This document shows, in pieces, positions 46,067 to 53,374 of a stretch of DNA of 63,589 bases; the first letter of the stretch is position 1, and each line of letters opens with the position of its first letter. The stretch is from Anaerolineales bacterium UBA3499 (GTDB taxonomy: Bacteria > Chloroflexota > Anaerolineae > Anaerolineales > UBA11657), in contig DFQC01000031.1 in NCBI GenBank assembly GCA_002377585.1, positions 1-63,589 of the forward strand. The letters run 5' to 3'. The notes below the pieces were generated by a model. That model did no database searches and was not told the DNA's origin. It saw only the letters and a list, made by a program, of their open reading frames with translations. The position numbers and the translations under genes were made by a program.

Positions 46067-46797
46067 AGCCACAGTTGGCATTTGATGTTCAACTTTCAGT
46101 TATAGTGCCAGCATATAACGAAGAAGATCGTATAGCGTCGGGAATAAGGCAAATTTTAGAGTTTCTTCAGGCTAAACAAAAGCATACTTGGGAATTGATT
46201 GTTGTTGATGATGGAAGCGAAGACAATACTTGTCACATAGTTGATACGATAATATCTGGAGATGATCGTGCTCGCTTAATCCGGTACAGCCCGAATCGTG
46301 GCAAAGGATTTGCTGTGCGCACCGGCGTATTGGACGCGGTAGGTGAATGGATTGTTTTTCTTGATGCTGATCTTTCAACTCCAGTAGACGAAATCTACAA
46401 TGCAATTAAACTTCTAGAGCGAGGAGCGGATTTAGTTGTTGGTACGCGTGCTCATCCTGATTCCTGTATTGAGGTTGAACCTAGTGTGTTTCGTCGTATA
46501 GCCTCGTATGTATTTGACCTTGTGCGAATTCAAATAGTAGGTCTTTCTAAATTCTCTGACACACAATGTGGATTCAAGGCTGCTCGCGGACAGTCTGTGG
46601 TACCGTTATACAAGCGAGCAATTATAGAGCGATTTATGTTTGATGTTGAAATATTATTTTTGGCTCAACAGGCAGGGCTAAGCATAGTGGAGTTACCAAT
46701 AATCTGGCGAGATTCACCAGGTAGTACTGTCCGCTTATGGCCAGGTGTATACGAGATGTTTCGTGACTTATTAGTAATTCGTAAAATGCATGGCTAA
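46063..46797 (+). CDS. Polyprenyl-phosphate-sugar synthase-like glycosyltransferase family 2
   Basis: The 244-residue protein is a dolichyl-phosphate-glucose/mannose-synthase-like GT2. It shows SVIVPAYNEEDRIASGI, LIVVDDGSEDNT, NRGKGFAVRTGVLDA, and WIVFLDADLSTPVDE (about residues 104-118) with D-A-D. SDTQCGFKAARG is typical of the DPG-synthase branch. No C-terminal membrane helices are present. It would make a lipid-phosphate sugar for GT-C enzymes such as those encoded upstream. It starts in an ATGA overlap with gmhA. A 159-bp region without clear signals follows. Confidence 0.85.
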   Translation: MKPQLAFDVQLSVIVPAYNEEDRIASGIRQILEFLQAKQKHTWELIVVDDGSEDNTCHIVDTIISGDDRARLIRYSPNRGKGFAVRTGVLDAVGEWIVFLDADLSTPVDEIYNAIKLLERGADLVVGTRAHPDSCIEVEPSVFRRIASYVFDLVRIQIVGLSKFSDTQCGFKAARGQSVVPLYKRAIIERFMFDVEILFLAQQAGLSIVELPIIWRDSPGSTVRLWPGVYEMFRDLLVIRKMHG

Positions 46798-46956
46798 TAT
46801 TTGAAAAATAAAAGTGTCACTGACTGCTCGTTAGTATATTTATTGTGGCATTGATTGTATGCGAATTGATTTCGTCGATATGCCAACAATGCTGAGTCAT
46901 TATGTTTACTGTTTACTAGGTTTACTCTCCCAGAAAGGTTATTTTATATAATGTTG
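46798..46956. other. Intergenic region between convergent genes
   Basis: This 159-bp AT-rich gap separates a + strand GT2 from the end of the minus-strand Thr/Pro-rich gene. I see no good terminator hairpin or gene. A short direct repeat (GTTTACTGTTTACTAGGTTTACT) is present near 46907-46929 and is probably simple sequence. Confidence 0.35.
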
Positions 46957-47622
46957 CTATGGATTTGGCGTGACTGTAGGAGTGTTAGTATTTGTCATTA
47001 AATCGGTAGCTGTTGATGTGGGTGTACTACTGAAGGTAGGTGTTACTGTGGCTGTCAGTGTTGGCGTAACTGTAAGTGTGGGTTCATTTGGCGACGGTGT
47101 AACAGTAGGTGTATAGGTAAGAGTAGGTGTGTTACTAGGTTGTGGTGTTACCGTATTAGTTTCGGTTGGTGCAATCGTATGACTTGGAGTTGTAGTTGGT
47201 GTGAGGCTTGAGGTTGGCGTATATGTGCCGGTATATGTGGGAGACGCAGTATTGCTGGACGTAGGAGTTGTGCTAGCTATTGATGTTGGAGTATTGCTAG
47301 TAGTTGGAGAGGCAGTATGAGTTGGCATTATTGTTTTAGTAACAATAGTTGTATTATTTATCGATACAATAGTAGCAGTGGTAACAGTAATCATTTCAAA
47401 TGTAGGTGATATTGATTTTTGGGTTGGTGTTGTGCGAGGCAATATTGTGCTTACTTTTGGTGGTGCTTCAGATGGTAAAAGTGCATTTTCATCTACATTA
47501 TTGTCAGGCGCGATTTGCAGTATAGCAAATCCCAAAATATAGAGCGGAACAGTAAGGATTATCAGGGTGATAAAAAATGTATGACGCTTTTTTCTGCGTT
47601 TTAATTGGGAGGGTGTTTCCAT
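46957..47622 (-). CDS. Membrane-anchored Thr/Pro/Ser-rich low-complexity protein
   Basis: The 221-residue protein has a basic N-terminus (KRRKKRH), one hydrophobic segment at about residues 14-34, and then a long tract dominated by Thr, Pro and Ser with repeated TPT, TPTS and NTPT units to the C-terminus. There is no folded domain. Such tracts are stalk- or mucin-like and may be O-glycosylated outside the cell. The PMT-like GT-C enzymes in the window transfer sugars of the kind used in protein O-mannosylation, so a substrate role is conceivable. It is transcribed away from the cellulose-synthase-like gene, and a good promoter lies at 47676-47704. Confidence 0.7.
   Translation of the reverse strand: METPSQLKRRKKRHTFFITLIILTVPLYILGFAILQIAPDNNVDENALLPSEAPPKVSTILPRTTPTQKSISPTFEMITVTTATIVSINNTTIVTKTIMPTHTASPTTSNTPTSIASTTPTSSNTASPTYTGTYTPTSSLTPTTTPSHTIAPTETNTVTPQPSNTPTLTYTPTVTPSPNEPTLTVTPTLTATVTPTFSSTPTSTATDLMTNTNTPTVTPNP
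46965..47340 (-). repeat. Low-complexity Thr/Pro codon repeats
   Basis: This part of the minus-strand gene is built from imperfect short repeats encoding TPT-type units. On the + strand it reads as recurrent GTAGGTGT/GTTGGTGT-like words. Copy number may vary between strains through slippage. Confidence 0.55.
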
Positions 47623-47675
47623 GTCATTAAAGAAAATTATTGGGCATTGTTATATATGGCACACCAAGCAAGCTG

Positions 47676-47704
47676 ATAATAGCAGCCTAGCGTATAAGCG
47701 TCAA
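47676..47704 (-). promoter_or_regulatory. Sigma70-type promoter for the Thr/Pro-rich protein gene
   Basis: On the minus strand TTGACG (47704-47699) is followed by a 17-bp spacer and TATTAT (47681-47676). Transcription should start near 47669, giving a leader of about 47 nt before ATG 47622. No clear Shine-Dalgarno sequence precedes that ATG. Confidence 0.55.
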
Positions 47705-47803
47705 TTTGTGTCAGTAGTTTTGCAAGTATGATTGCTGTCGGATGTACTACAATGTGCCTGCTTGATCTTTTAATGATTATCTAAGTTTACAGAGATTGGT
47801 TTT

Positions 47804-49285
47804 ATGTTTCTAACAAATATTTCACATGCTATTTTTGTGATATCAGCATCTGTATTAGCTATGTATGGTTTGAATATGTTGATACTCACTGTATTTTTTG
47901 TACGGAGATACAATCTTAAACCAGTTGGAGAGTTTCCGGAAAAATGGCCGGATGTCACTATTCAACTTCCAGTGTTTAATGAGATTCAAGTGGTGCACAG
48001 ATTAATCCATGCCGTGGCTAATTTAGATTATCCGATTGAGAGTTTAGATATTCAGGTTTTGGATGATTCTACTGATGAAACTACTGATATAGTGAAAAAT
48101 TTAGTTGTCTCATACCAAGAAAAAGGATTGAATATAGAGTGTTATCATCGGTTGGATCGTGTTGGCAATAAAGCAGGAGCACTAGCAAGTGGTTTGCAGG
48201 AAGCTAAAGGTGAGTTCATTGGGATTTTCGATGCGGATTTTGTTCCGCCGTCCAATTATCTAAAGAGTATCATCCCATATTTTGCTCACCGAAAAGTTGG
48301 TATGGTGCAAACGCGTTGGGGACATCTTAACGCTCTTGATAATCCGCTTACACGTGCACAGGCAATAGCTCTGGATGGACACTTAGTGGTAGAGCAGGTC
48401 GCCCGTAGTCGTAACAATCTATGTTTTAATTTCAATGGTTCTGCAGGAGTGTGGCGTAAGAAATGTATTGTTAGTTCTGGGGGATGGCAAAGCGATACGA
48501 TTGCAGAAGATTTAGACCTTTCTTATAGGGCTCAGATGGCAGGCTGGGAATTTAGATATGTTTCAGATGTCGTGTCGCCGGCAGAAATTCCGGTTGGAAT
48601 ACATGCTTTTAAGAGGCAACAGTTTAGATGGGTCAAAGGTTCAGTACAATGTTTACTTAAGCATGCATCTAGACTGGCTGGTTTTGCGGAGTTTTCCATT
48701 TGGAAGCGAGTTCAGGCTCTTCTACATTTAGGTGGTTATCTTATGCATCCGATGATGCTTTGCTTTCTTGTCTTCAGCGTACCATGTATGTTGTATACAG
48801 ATATAAATTATGTGTTGCCTCAATGGTTTGGCGTTGCCGGTCTTGGACCACCAGTGTTATATGCTGTTGCTCAGTTGATGGCTTATCCTAAAGGATTGAT
48901 GAGGTTTATGTGGTTTCCAGTTTTGATGTTATTGGGATTAGGGGTTGCTGTAAACAATACTAGGGCAGTTTTTGAGGCTGTTTTACGCTATAAACCCGAT
49001 GAGTTTTTACGTACTCCAAAAAATAGTGGGTCACCTGTTTCTTTATATGACTTTTACGAAAACAAAAATGACAAGACAGTATGGTTAGAGATATTTTTTG
49101 CTATATATTCTGGAGTATCCTTCCTGTTTGCTATTCAACGTATGCCAGCATTAGCACCGTTTTTGGCTTTGTTTGCGCTGGGATTTGTTCTGGTGGCATA
49201 CATTGGTTTATTGGAAACAAATCGTGCTTCGAGATTTGTGGAATCATGGAAGTCAGAACCGGCATTTCTCGATCAGGATATGTGA
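47804..49285 (+). CDS. Cellulose-synthase-like processive glycosyltransferase family 2
   Basis: The 493-residue protein starts with one membrane helix (about residues 5-30). A GT2 domain follows with IQLPVFNE, VLDDSTDETTDIV, a DXD motif in GIFDADFVPP, AEDLDLSYRAQMAGW, and QQFRWVKG, the QxxRW motif of processive beta-glycan synthases. Four to five membrane helices follow. It may build a homopolymer or a glucomannan-like chain, or transfer glucose to a lipid. There is no PilZ domain or bcsB-like neighbour. It is divergent from the Thr/Pro-rich gene. The promoter is not obvious. Confidence 0.85.
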   Translation: MFLTNISHAIFVISASVLAMYGLNMLILTVFFVRRYNLKPVGEFPEKWPDVTIQLPVFNEIQVVHRLIHAVANLDYPIESLDIQVLDDSTDETTDIVKNLVVSYQEKGLNIECYHRLDRVGNKAGALASGLQEAKGEFIGIFDADFVPPSNYLKSIIPYFAHRKVGMVQTRWGHLNALDNPLTRAQAIALDGHLVVEQVARSRNNLCFNFNGSAGVWRKKCIVSSGGWQSDTIAEDLDLSYRAQMAGWEFRYVSDVVSPAEIPVGIHAFKRQQFRWVKGSVQCLLKHASRLAGFAEFSIWKRVQALLHLGGYLMHPMMLCFLVFSVPCMLYTDINYVLPQWFGVAGLGPPVLYAVAQLMAYPKGLMRFMWFPVLMLLGLGVAVNNTRAVFEAVLRYKPDEFLRTPKNSGSPVSLYDFYENKNDKTVWLEIFFAIYSGVSFLFAIQRMPALAPFLALFALGFVLVAYIGLLETNRASRFVESWKSEPAFLDQDM

Positions 49286-49329
49286 GATGCATGCAAATTT
49301 ATCTTTTCACCCATAAATCTTTGGCATGC

Positions 49330-49358
49330 TTGACTATAATCTGTCTATAAACTACAAT
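49330..49358 (+). promoter_or_regulatory. Sigma70-type promoter of the 76-residue membrane protein gene
   Basis: TTGACT (49330-49335), a 17-bp spacer and TACAAT (49353-49358) form a near-consensus promoter. Transcription would begin about 49365, 29 nt before ATG 49394. Confidence 0.6.
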
Positions 49359-49382
49359 CTCAATGGATTAAATATTGTGCTT

Positions 49383-49388
49383 AGGAGG
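49383..49388 (+). promoter_or_regulatory. Strong ribosome binding site
   Basis: AGGAGG stands five bases before ATG 49394. It is the best Shine-Dalgarno match noted in the window and suggests high translation of the small membrane protein that follows. Confidence 0.6.
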
Positions 49389-49393
49389 CTAGA

Positions 49394-49624
49394 ATGGTAG
49401 CAAAACGTGTAGTAGTTTGGGTGATTTCTATTGCAGTGGGCTTGGCTGCGGGTTATGCTACAGTAGCTGCTTTTGGTACTACTTTGAATCGCTATGCAGT
49501 TGATCTAAATTTCGGTATTCTCGATGTTATTATCAACAATTTTACTTTTCTATGTCTATCTTATGCTACTCTTATTTGGATTTGGCTTGATTATTTCTTG
49601 GGTACAGAAATGATGCCTGAGTAA
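49394..49624 (+). CDS. Small two-helix membrane protein of unknown function
   Basis: The 76-residue protein has hydrophobic segments at about residues 6-28 and 45-68 with a polar link and an acidic C-terminus (GTEMMPE). I do not recognise a family. It has its own promoter (49330-49358), a perfect AGGAGG and a terminator (49654-49677), so it forms a complete single-gene unit that is probably well expressed. It sits between a processive GT2 and a polysaccharide deacetylase, but nothing in its sequence links it to glycan work. Confidence 0.7.
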   Translation: MVAKRVVVWVISIAVGLAAGYATVAAFGTTLNRYAVDLNFGILDVIINNFTFLCLSYATLIWIWLDYFLGTEMMPE

Positions 49625-49653
49625 TAAAAATCTATGTAGATGTATTGTATGAT

Positions 49654-49677
49654 AAATCCCCGGTGATGCGGGGATTT
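49654..49677 (+). terminator. Rho-independent terminator
   Basis: A perfect 9-bp stem (AAATCCCCG with CGGGGATTT) closes a six-base GTGATG loop, and T-rich sequence follows. It lies 29 bp after the small membrane protein gene and 28 bp before the deacetylase gene. Confidence 0.8.
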
Positions 49678-49705
49678 TGATTTAATGTAATTCGAATAGA
49701 TACTA

Positions 49706-50815
49706 ATGAATAGAAAGTTTGATGATTGGTTTCAATATAATTCGCTATCAATTTACTTTATTCTGTTGTTTGTATTAATGGGATGTGGTTACAATGATAA
49801 TGTTAGTTCATCTGTTCTGGTGACACTACAGTCGACTGTCACTGACAGTGTCGCAAATATATCAAAAAAAATAACAGTTACTAATACAATCCAAAACTCT
49901 GAGTCAGACAAATTATCAACGATGCCAGTACTTGAATTAGAGAGCAATCCGAGTCGTACACCAATGTTTGCGGCCGAGACAGTTACTGATGTGGTAACTA
50001 ATAAATCCACTGGCATTGTCACTATTAGTCCCTCTGCTACTAGCGCAAGTATTGCGGTTGCTATAACGGCCACTCCAACTCCCACTCTGGTTCCTACTAA
50101 ATTTCCTACTCCTGATGAATTTGGGGACGATAGAGTGGCTAGGTTGCCAATATTAATGTATCACTATATCGAACCGCTTCCTAATGATGCAGATAATATA
50201 CGTGTTGGACTTACTGTGCAGCCTGGAGTTTTTAGGCAGCAGCTAGCATTTTTACATGCCAAAGGTTATAAGTCTGTGAGCTTGTATGATTTGACTTATT
50301 ATCTTGCACAAGGCATAGATTTGCCCGATAAACCGATAATATTTTGTTTTGATGATGGTTATCGAGGTTTGTATCAGCATGCTTTTCCACATATGCAAGA
50401 ATATGGATATACTGGTACTGTTTTTGTTCTCACTCAACTGATGGATGAAAATCATCCATCATATTTGACATGGCGAATGGCTCGCAGAATGTATGAGTCT
50501 GGATGGAAAATTGAACCGCATAGCAAGACTCATGTACAACTTTCCAATCGTCCGTTTGAATTGGTCCAATATCAAGTTCTTGGTTCCATGCAGACTGTGC
50601 AGGCACATATAGGTCTGCAACCGCGGTATTTTAGTTACCCAAGTGGATTGTATGATCAACAAGTAATTGCATATCTTAAGGCGCTGGGATTCTGGGGTGC
50701 AGTTACAACGGAATTTGGGCTTGAACATGATATTAGCGGTGCTTTTACATGGAATCGGATTCGTGTGTCTGGTAAAACGACCATCGATGTATTGGCCAAG
50801 TATTTAGAGGAATAG
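49706..50815 (+). CDS. Polysaccharide deacetylase lipoprotein (NodB/CE4 domain)
   Basis: The 369-residue protein has an N-terminal signal with hydrophobic segment and lipobox (LFVLMGC, Cys at about residue 28), then a Ser/Thr/Pro-rich linker of about 100 residues (TATPTPTLVPTKFPTP). A CE4 deacetylase domain follows: PILMYHYIEPL, then the catalytic FCFDDGYRG with two Asp, and a metal-binding H-x3-H variant in EPHSKTHVQL. SYPSGLYDQQVI completes it. It should remove N-acetyl groups from a GlcNAc-containing glycan outside the membrane. It follows a terminator, so it has its own start of transcription, though no strong promoter is visible. Confidence 0.87.
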   Translation: MNRKFDDWFQYNSLSIYFILLFVLMGCGYNDNVSSSVLVTLQSTVTDSVANISKKITVTNTIQNSESDKLSTMPVLELESNPSRTPMFAAETVTDVVTNKSTGIVTISPSATSASIAVAITATPTPTLVPTKFPTPDEFGDDRVARLPILMYHYIEPLPNDADNIRVGLTVQPGVFRQQLAFLHAKGYKSVSLYDLTYYLAQGIDLPDKPIIFCFDDGYRGLYQHAFPHMQEYGYTGTVFVLTQLMDENHPSYLTWRMARRMYESGWKIEPHSKTHVQLSNRPFELVQYQVLGSMQTVQAHIGLQPRYFSYPSGLYDQQVIAYLKALGFWGAVTTEFGLEHDISGAFTWNRIRVSGKTTIDVLAKYLEE

Positions 50816-50874
50816 TCTGATTTTTACTATAAGATTACTATATTTTTGCCAAAATTAGGAAGTTTTGATAGTTT

Positions 50875-50903
50875 TTGGAAGAAAAAAATGGGTAATATAT
50901 AGA
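50875..50903 (+). promoter_or_regulatory. Candidate promoter upstream of HMG-CoA reductase
   Basis: TTGGAA (50875-50880) and TATAGA (50898-50903) are separated by 17 bp. It would give a leader of about 60 nt before ATG 50970. The -10 is only a moderate match in an AT-rich gap of 154 bp, so the call is tentative. Confidence 0.35.
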
Positions 50904-50969
50904 ATTGGTATACATATTGTTTGATTGTGAGCGTTTGTAGTAGGTAAATCTACTCGTCGAAATTAAAAA

Positions 50970-52250
50970 ATGAATTCTCCCAAGAATGTATCACGTTTGC
51001 CCGATTTTTATAATTTGGAAGTGCTAAAGCGGCATCAAGTGTTGTTAGCAAAAAGTACTCTTGAGTTGGAACAAATATCCGCGCTTGCCGGGGATGATGG
51101 TCTTAATGTTGAAAATGCTAATCATATGATAGAAAATGTGATTGGTGTGCATGGTTTACCAATTGGTATAGCCACTAATTTTATCGTGAATGGTCATGAA
51201 AGACTTGTTCCTATGGTAATTGAAGAATCGTCGGTTGTTGCTGGAGCAAGTTTGGCTGCCAAATTGGCCAGGGCTGGAGGAGGATTCAAAGCTAAAAGTA
51301 ATTCTCCAGAGATGATTGGACAAATACAAATTTTGGATCTGGAGGATTTAGATGTTTCCTACCATAATCTGATGCAAAATAAGCAAACAATTATTGATAG
51401 TGTAATGGGTATTGATCCTGTGATATCTGAGCTAGGTGGGGGTGTAAGAGATATGGAGATTCGATTGATGGAAGAATCTCCTATTGGACCTTTCATTGTT
51501 GTTCATCTCATTTATGATACCCGCGATGCTATGGGTGCTAATGCAGTTAATACAGCTACAGAATATTTGACACCAATCATTGAAGAAGTTACTGGTGGCA
51601 GAGTGCATCTTCGTATATTGTCTAACCTTGCAGATCGCAGATTAGCTAGTGCAAGTGTTGCTATACCATTAGAGGAGCTAGGATTTGGGAACTATAGTGC
51701 TGAACAAGTAAGAGATGGAATAATAGAAGCATGGGCTTTCGCATCAGTAGACCCGTATAGAGCTGCCACTCATAATAAGGGAATTATGAATGGAGTAGAT
51801 GCAGTAGTGATTGCAACTGGAAATGACTGGCGCGCAATTGAAGCAGGTGCTCATGCTTATGCTGCGCGTTCAGGATCTTATACTAGTTTGTCTAAGTGGT
51901 ATGTTGACAGTAATGGGTCTCTGTGTGGCGAAATAGAGATGCCTATGGCTGTTGGTGTTGTTGGTGGAGCAACTAGAGTACATCCAAGCTCTCAAGCAGC
52001 TCTGGAGTTGCTTGATGTGCAGTCAAGTTCTGAATTAGCTGAAACAATTGTTTCTGTTGGTCTGGCACAAAACTTGGCTGCTTTGCGAGCTTTATCTACC
52101 GAAGGCATACAAAGGGGGCATATGGGATTACATGCACGCCAGGTTGCAATTGCTGCGGGAGCAGAAGGAAATGAGGTTAACCTGATAGCAAGCAAAATGG
52201 TGTCGGAGAATGATGTGCGGATAGATCGAGCTTTGGAACTTCTGCGGTGA
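50970..52250 (+). CDS. mvaA: Hydroxymethylglutaryl-CoA reductase, class II
   Basis: The 426-residue protein matches the class II (degradative-type) HMG-CoA reductase. ENVIGVHGLPIGIATNF spans 55-71, the catalytic Glu lies in VIEESSVVAGASLAAKLAR, and DAMGANAVNTATEYL and HNKGIMNGVDAVVIATGNDWRAIEAG follow. The catalytic His is in GLHARQ (His 388). It interconverts HMG-CoA and mevalonate with NAD(P)H. Together with the HMG-CoA synthase gene 29 bp downstream it probably serves mevalonate synthesis rather than breakdown, a direction class II enzymes also take in several bacteria. Confidence 0.95.
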   Translation: MNSPKNVSRLPDFYNLEVLKRHQVLLAKSTLELEQISALAGDDGLNVENANHMIENVIGVHGLPIGIATNFIVNGHERLVPMVIEESSVVAGASLAAKLARAGGGFKAKSNSPEMIGQIQILDLEDLDVSYHNLMQNKQTIIDSVMGIDPVISELGGGVRDMEIRLMEESPIGPFIVVHLIYDTRDAMGANAVNTATEYLTPIIEEVTGGRVHLRILSNLADRRLASASVAIPLEELGFGNYSAEQVRDGIIEAWAFASVDPYRAATHNKGIMNGVDAVVIATGNDWRAIEAGAHAYAARSGSYTSLSKWYVDSNGSLCGEIEMPMAVGVVGGATRVHPSSQAALELLDVQSSSELAETIVSVGLAQNLAALRALSTEGIQRGHMGLHARQVAIAAGAEGNEVNLIASKMVSENDVRIDRALELLR

Positions 52251-52277
52251 TTACTCTAAGTTTAACAAGATTGAAAT

Positions 52278-52285
52278 AGGTGAGG
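52278..52285 (+). promoter_or_regulatory. Ribosome binding site that decides the HMG-CoA synthase start
   Basis: AGGTGAGG lies six bases before the GTG at 52292. The GTG at 52280 falls inside this motif and so is less likely to be the start codon. Confidence 0.5.
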
Positions 52286-52291
52286 AATATT

Positions 52292-53374
52292 GTGACTATT
52301 GATAATCGGGAACCAGATTTGCAGGCAATGAAACCAGATATTCCTGTCGGAATAGTGGGCTATGGAGCATATATTCCTCGTTATCGTTTGCCGGCTGAAG
52401 ATATTGCTAAATTATGGGTAGGTCCATCAAATAGAGTGCCAGTGACTGAGAAATCTGTTGCCGGGATAGATGAAGATGTGGTTACTATGTCTATAGAAGC
52501 TGCAAGAAATGTTCTTGCTCGTGCTGATGTCAATCCTATAGATATTGGTGCTGTCTGGGTTGGTTCCGAATCTCATCCATATGCAGTGAAACCAACATCT
52601 ACTATTGTGGCGGAGGCTATTGGGGCAGTACCTAATACTCAGGCAGCAGATTGGCAATTTGCCTGTAAAGCTGGTACTGAGGCCATCCAAGCTTCCACTG
52701 GTTTTGTAGGTTCGGGAATGACAAAGTATGCTCTTGCGATTGGTATGGATACTGCCCAAGGTCGTCCTGGTGACGCACTAGAGTATACTGCAGGTGCAGG
52801 TGGGGCAGCGTTTTTATTAGGTACTGCTGAGGAATCTGTTGCTACAATTGAGGGAAGTTTTTCATTTGTTACTGATACACCAGATTTTTGGCGTCGACAA
52901 AATGCTAAATATCCACAACATAGCAAACGGTTTACTGGAGAGCCAGCCTATTTTAAACACATAGCTGAATGTGCTGAACAGTTAATGCATGCTCTTGGCA
53001 CTAAGCCAACTGATTATGCTTATGCTATATTTCATCAACCTAACAGCAAATTTCCGCAGCAAGTTGCGAAAGTATTAGGATTTACAACTGAACAAATTGC
53101 AACTGGTTTGTTGGCAGCGGATGTAGGTAATGTCTATGCAGGTTCGGCTTTGCTGGGACTTACTGCAGTACTGGATGTGGCACAAACAGGAGATCGTATT
53201 TTATTGGTGTCATTTGGGTCAGGGGCAGGTTCTGATGCATTTGATCTGTCTGTCAATGATCGACTGTCATTATGCCAGACTTTGGCTCCTACCACAAAAG
53301 ACTATATAGAGAGACGTACAGTGATAGATTATGCTACGTATGCGCGTTATCGAGGTAAATTGGCACTAATATGA
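52292..53374 (+). CDS. Hydroxymethylglutaryl-CoA synthase, archaeal type
   Basis: From GTG 52292 the protein has 360 residues. An in-frame GTG at 52280 is possible but sits within the ribosome binding site. PVGIVGYGAYIPRYRL is the family's N-terminus. The catalytic Glu lies in VGSESHPYAVKPT, the nucleophile Cys in WQFACKAGTEA and the His in AIFHQPNSKFPQ, all intact. GSALLGLTAVLD and VSFGSGAGSDAF complete the thiolase-fold core. It condenses acetyl-CoA with acetoacetyl-CoA to HMG-CoA. In archaea this enzyme sits in a complex with a thiolase and a DUF35 protein, both encoded just downstream here. It overlaps the thiolase gene by 4 bp. Confidence 0.93.
   Translation: MTIDNREPDLQAMKPDIPVGIVGYGAYIPRYRLPAEDIAKLWVGPSNRVPVTEKSVAGIDEDVVTMSIEAARNVLARADVNPIDIGAVWVGSESHPYAVKPTSTIVAEAIGAVPNTQAADWQFACKAGTEAIQASTGFVGSGMTKYALAIGMDTAQGRPGDALEYTAGAGGAAFLLGTAEESVATIEGSFSFVTDTPDFWRRQNAKYPQHSKRFTGEPAYFKHIAECAEQLMHALGTKPTDYAYAIFHQPNSKFPQQVAKVLGFTTEQIATGLLAADVGNVYAGSALLGLTAVLDVAQTGDRILLVSFGSGAGSDAFDLSVNDRLSLCQTLAPTTKDYIERRTVIDYATYARYRGKLALI

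Noticed and set aside
45462..47698. Shared 13-base word GCCTAGCGTATAA near gmhA and upstream of the Thr/Pro-rich gene
   Set aside because: In a 63-kb AT-rich window several 13-base matches are expected by chance, and the two copies lie in different positions relative to the promoters.
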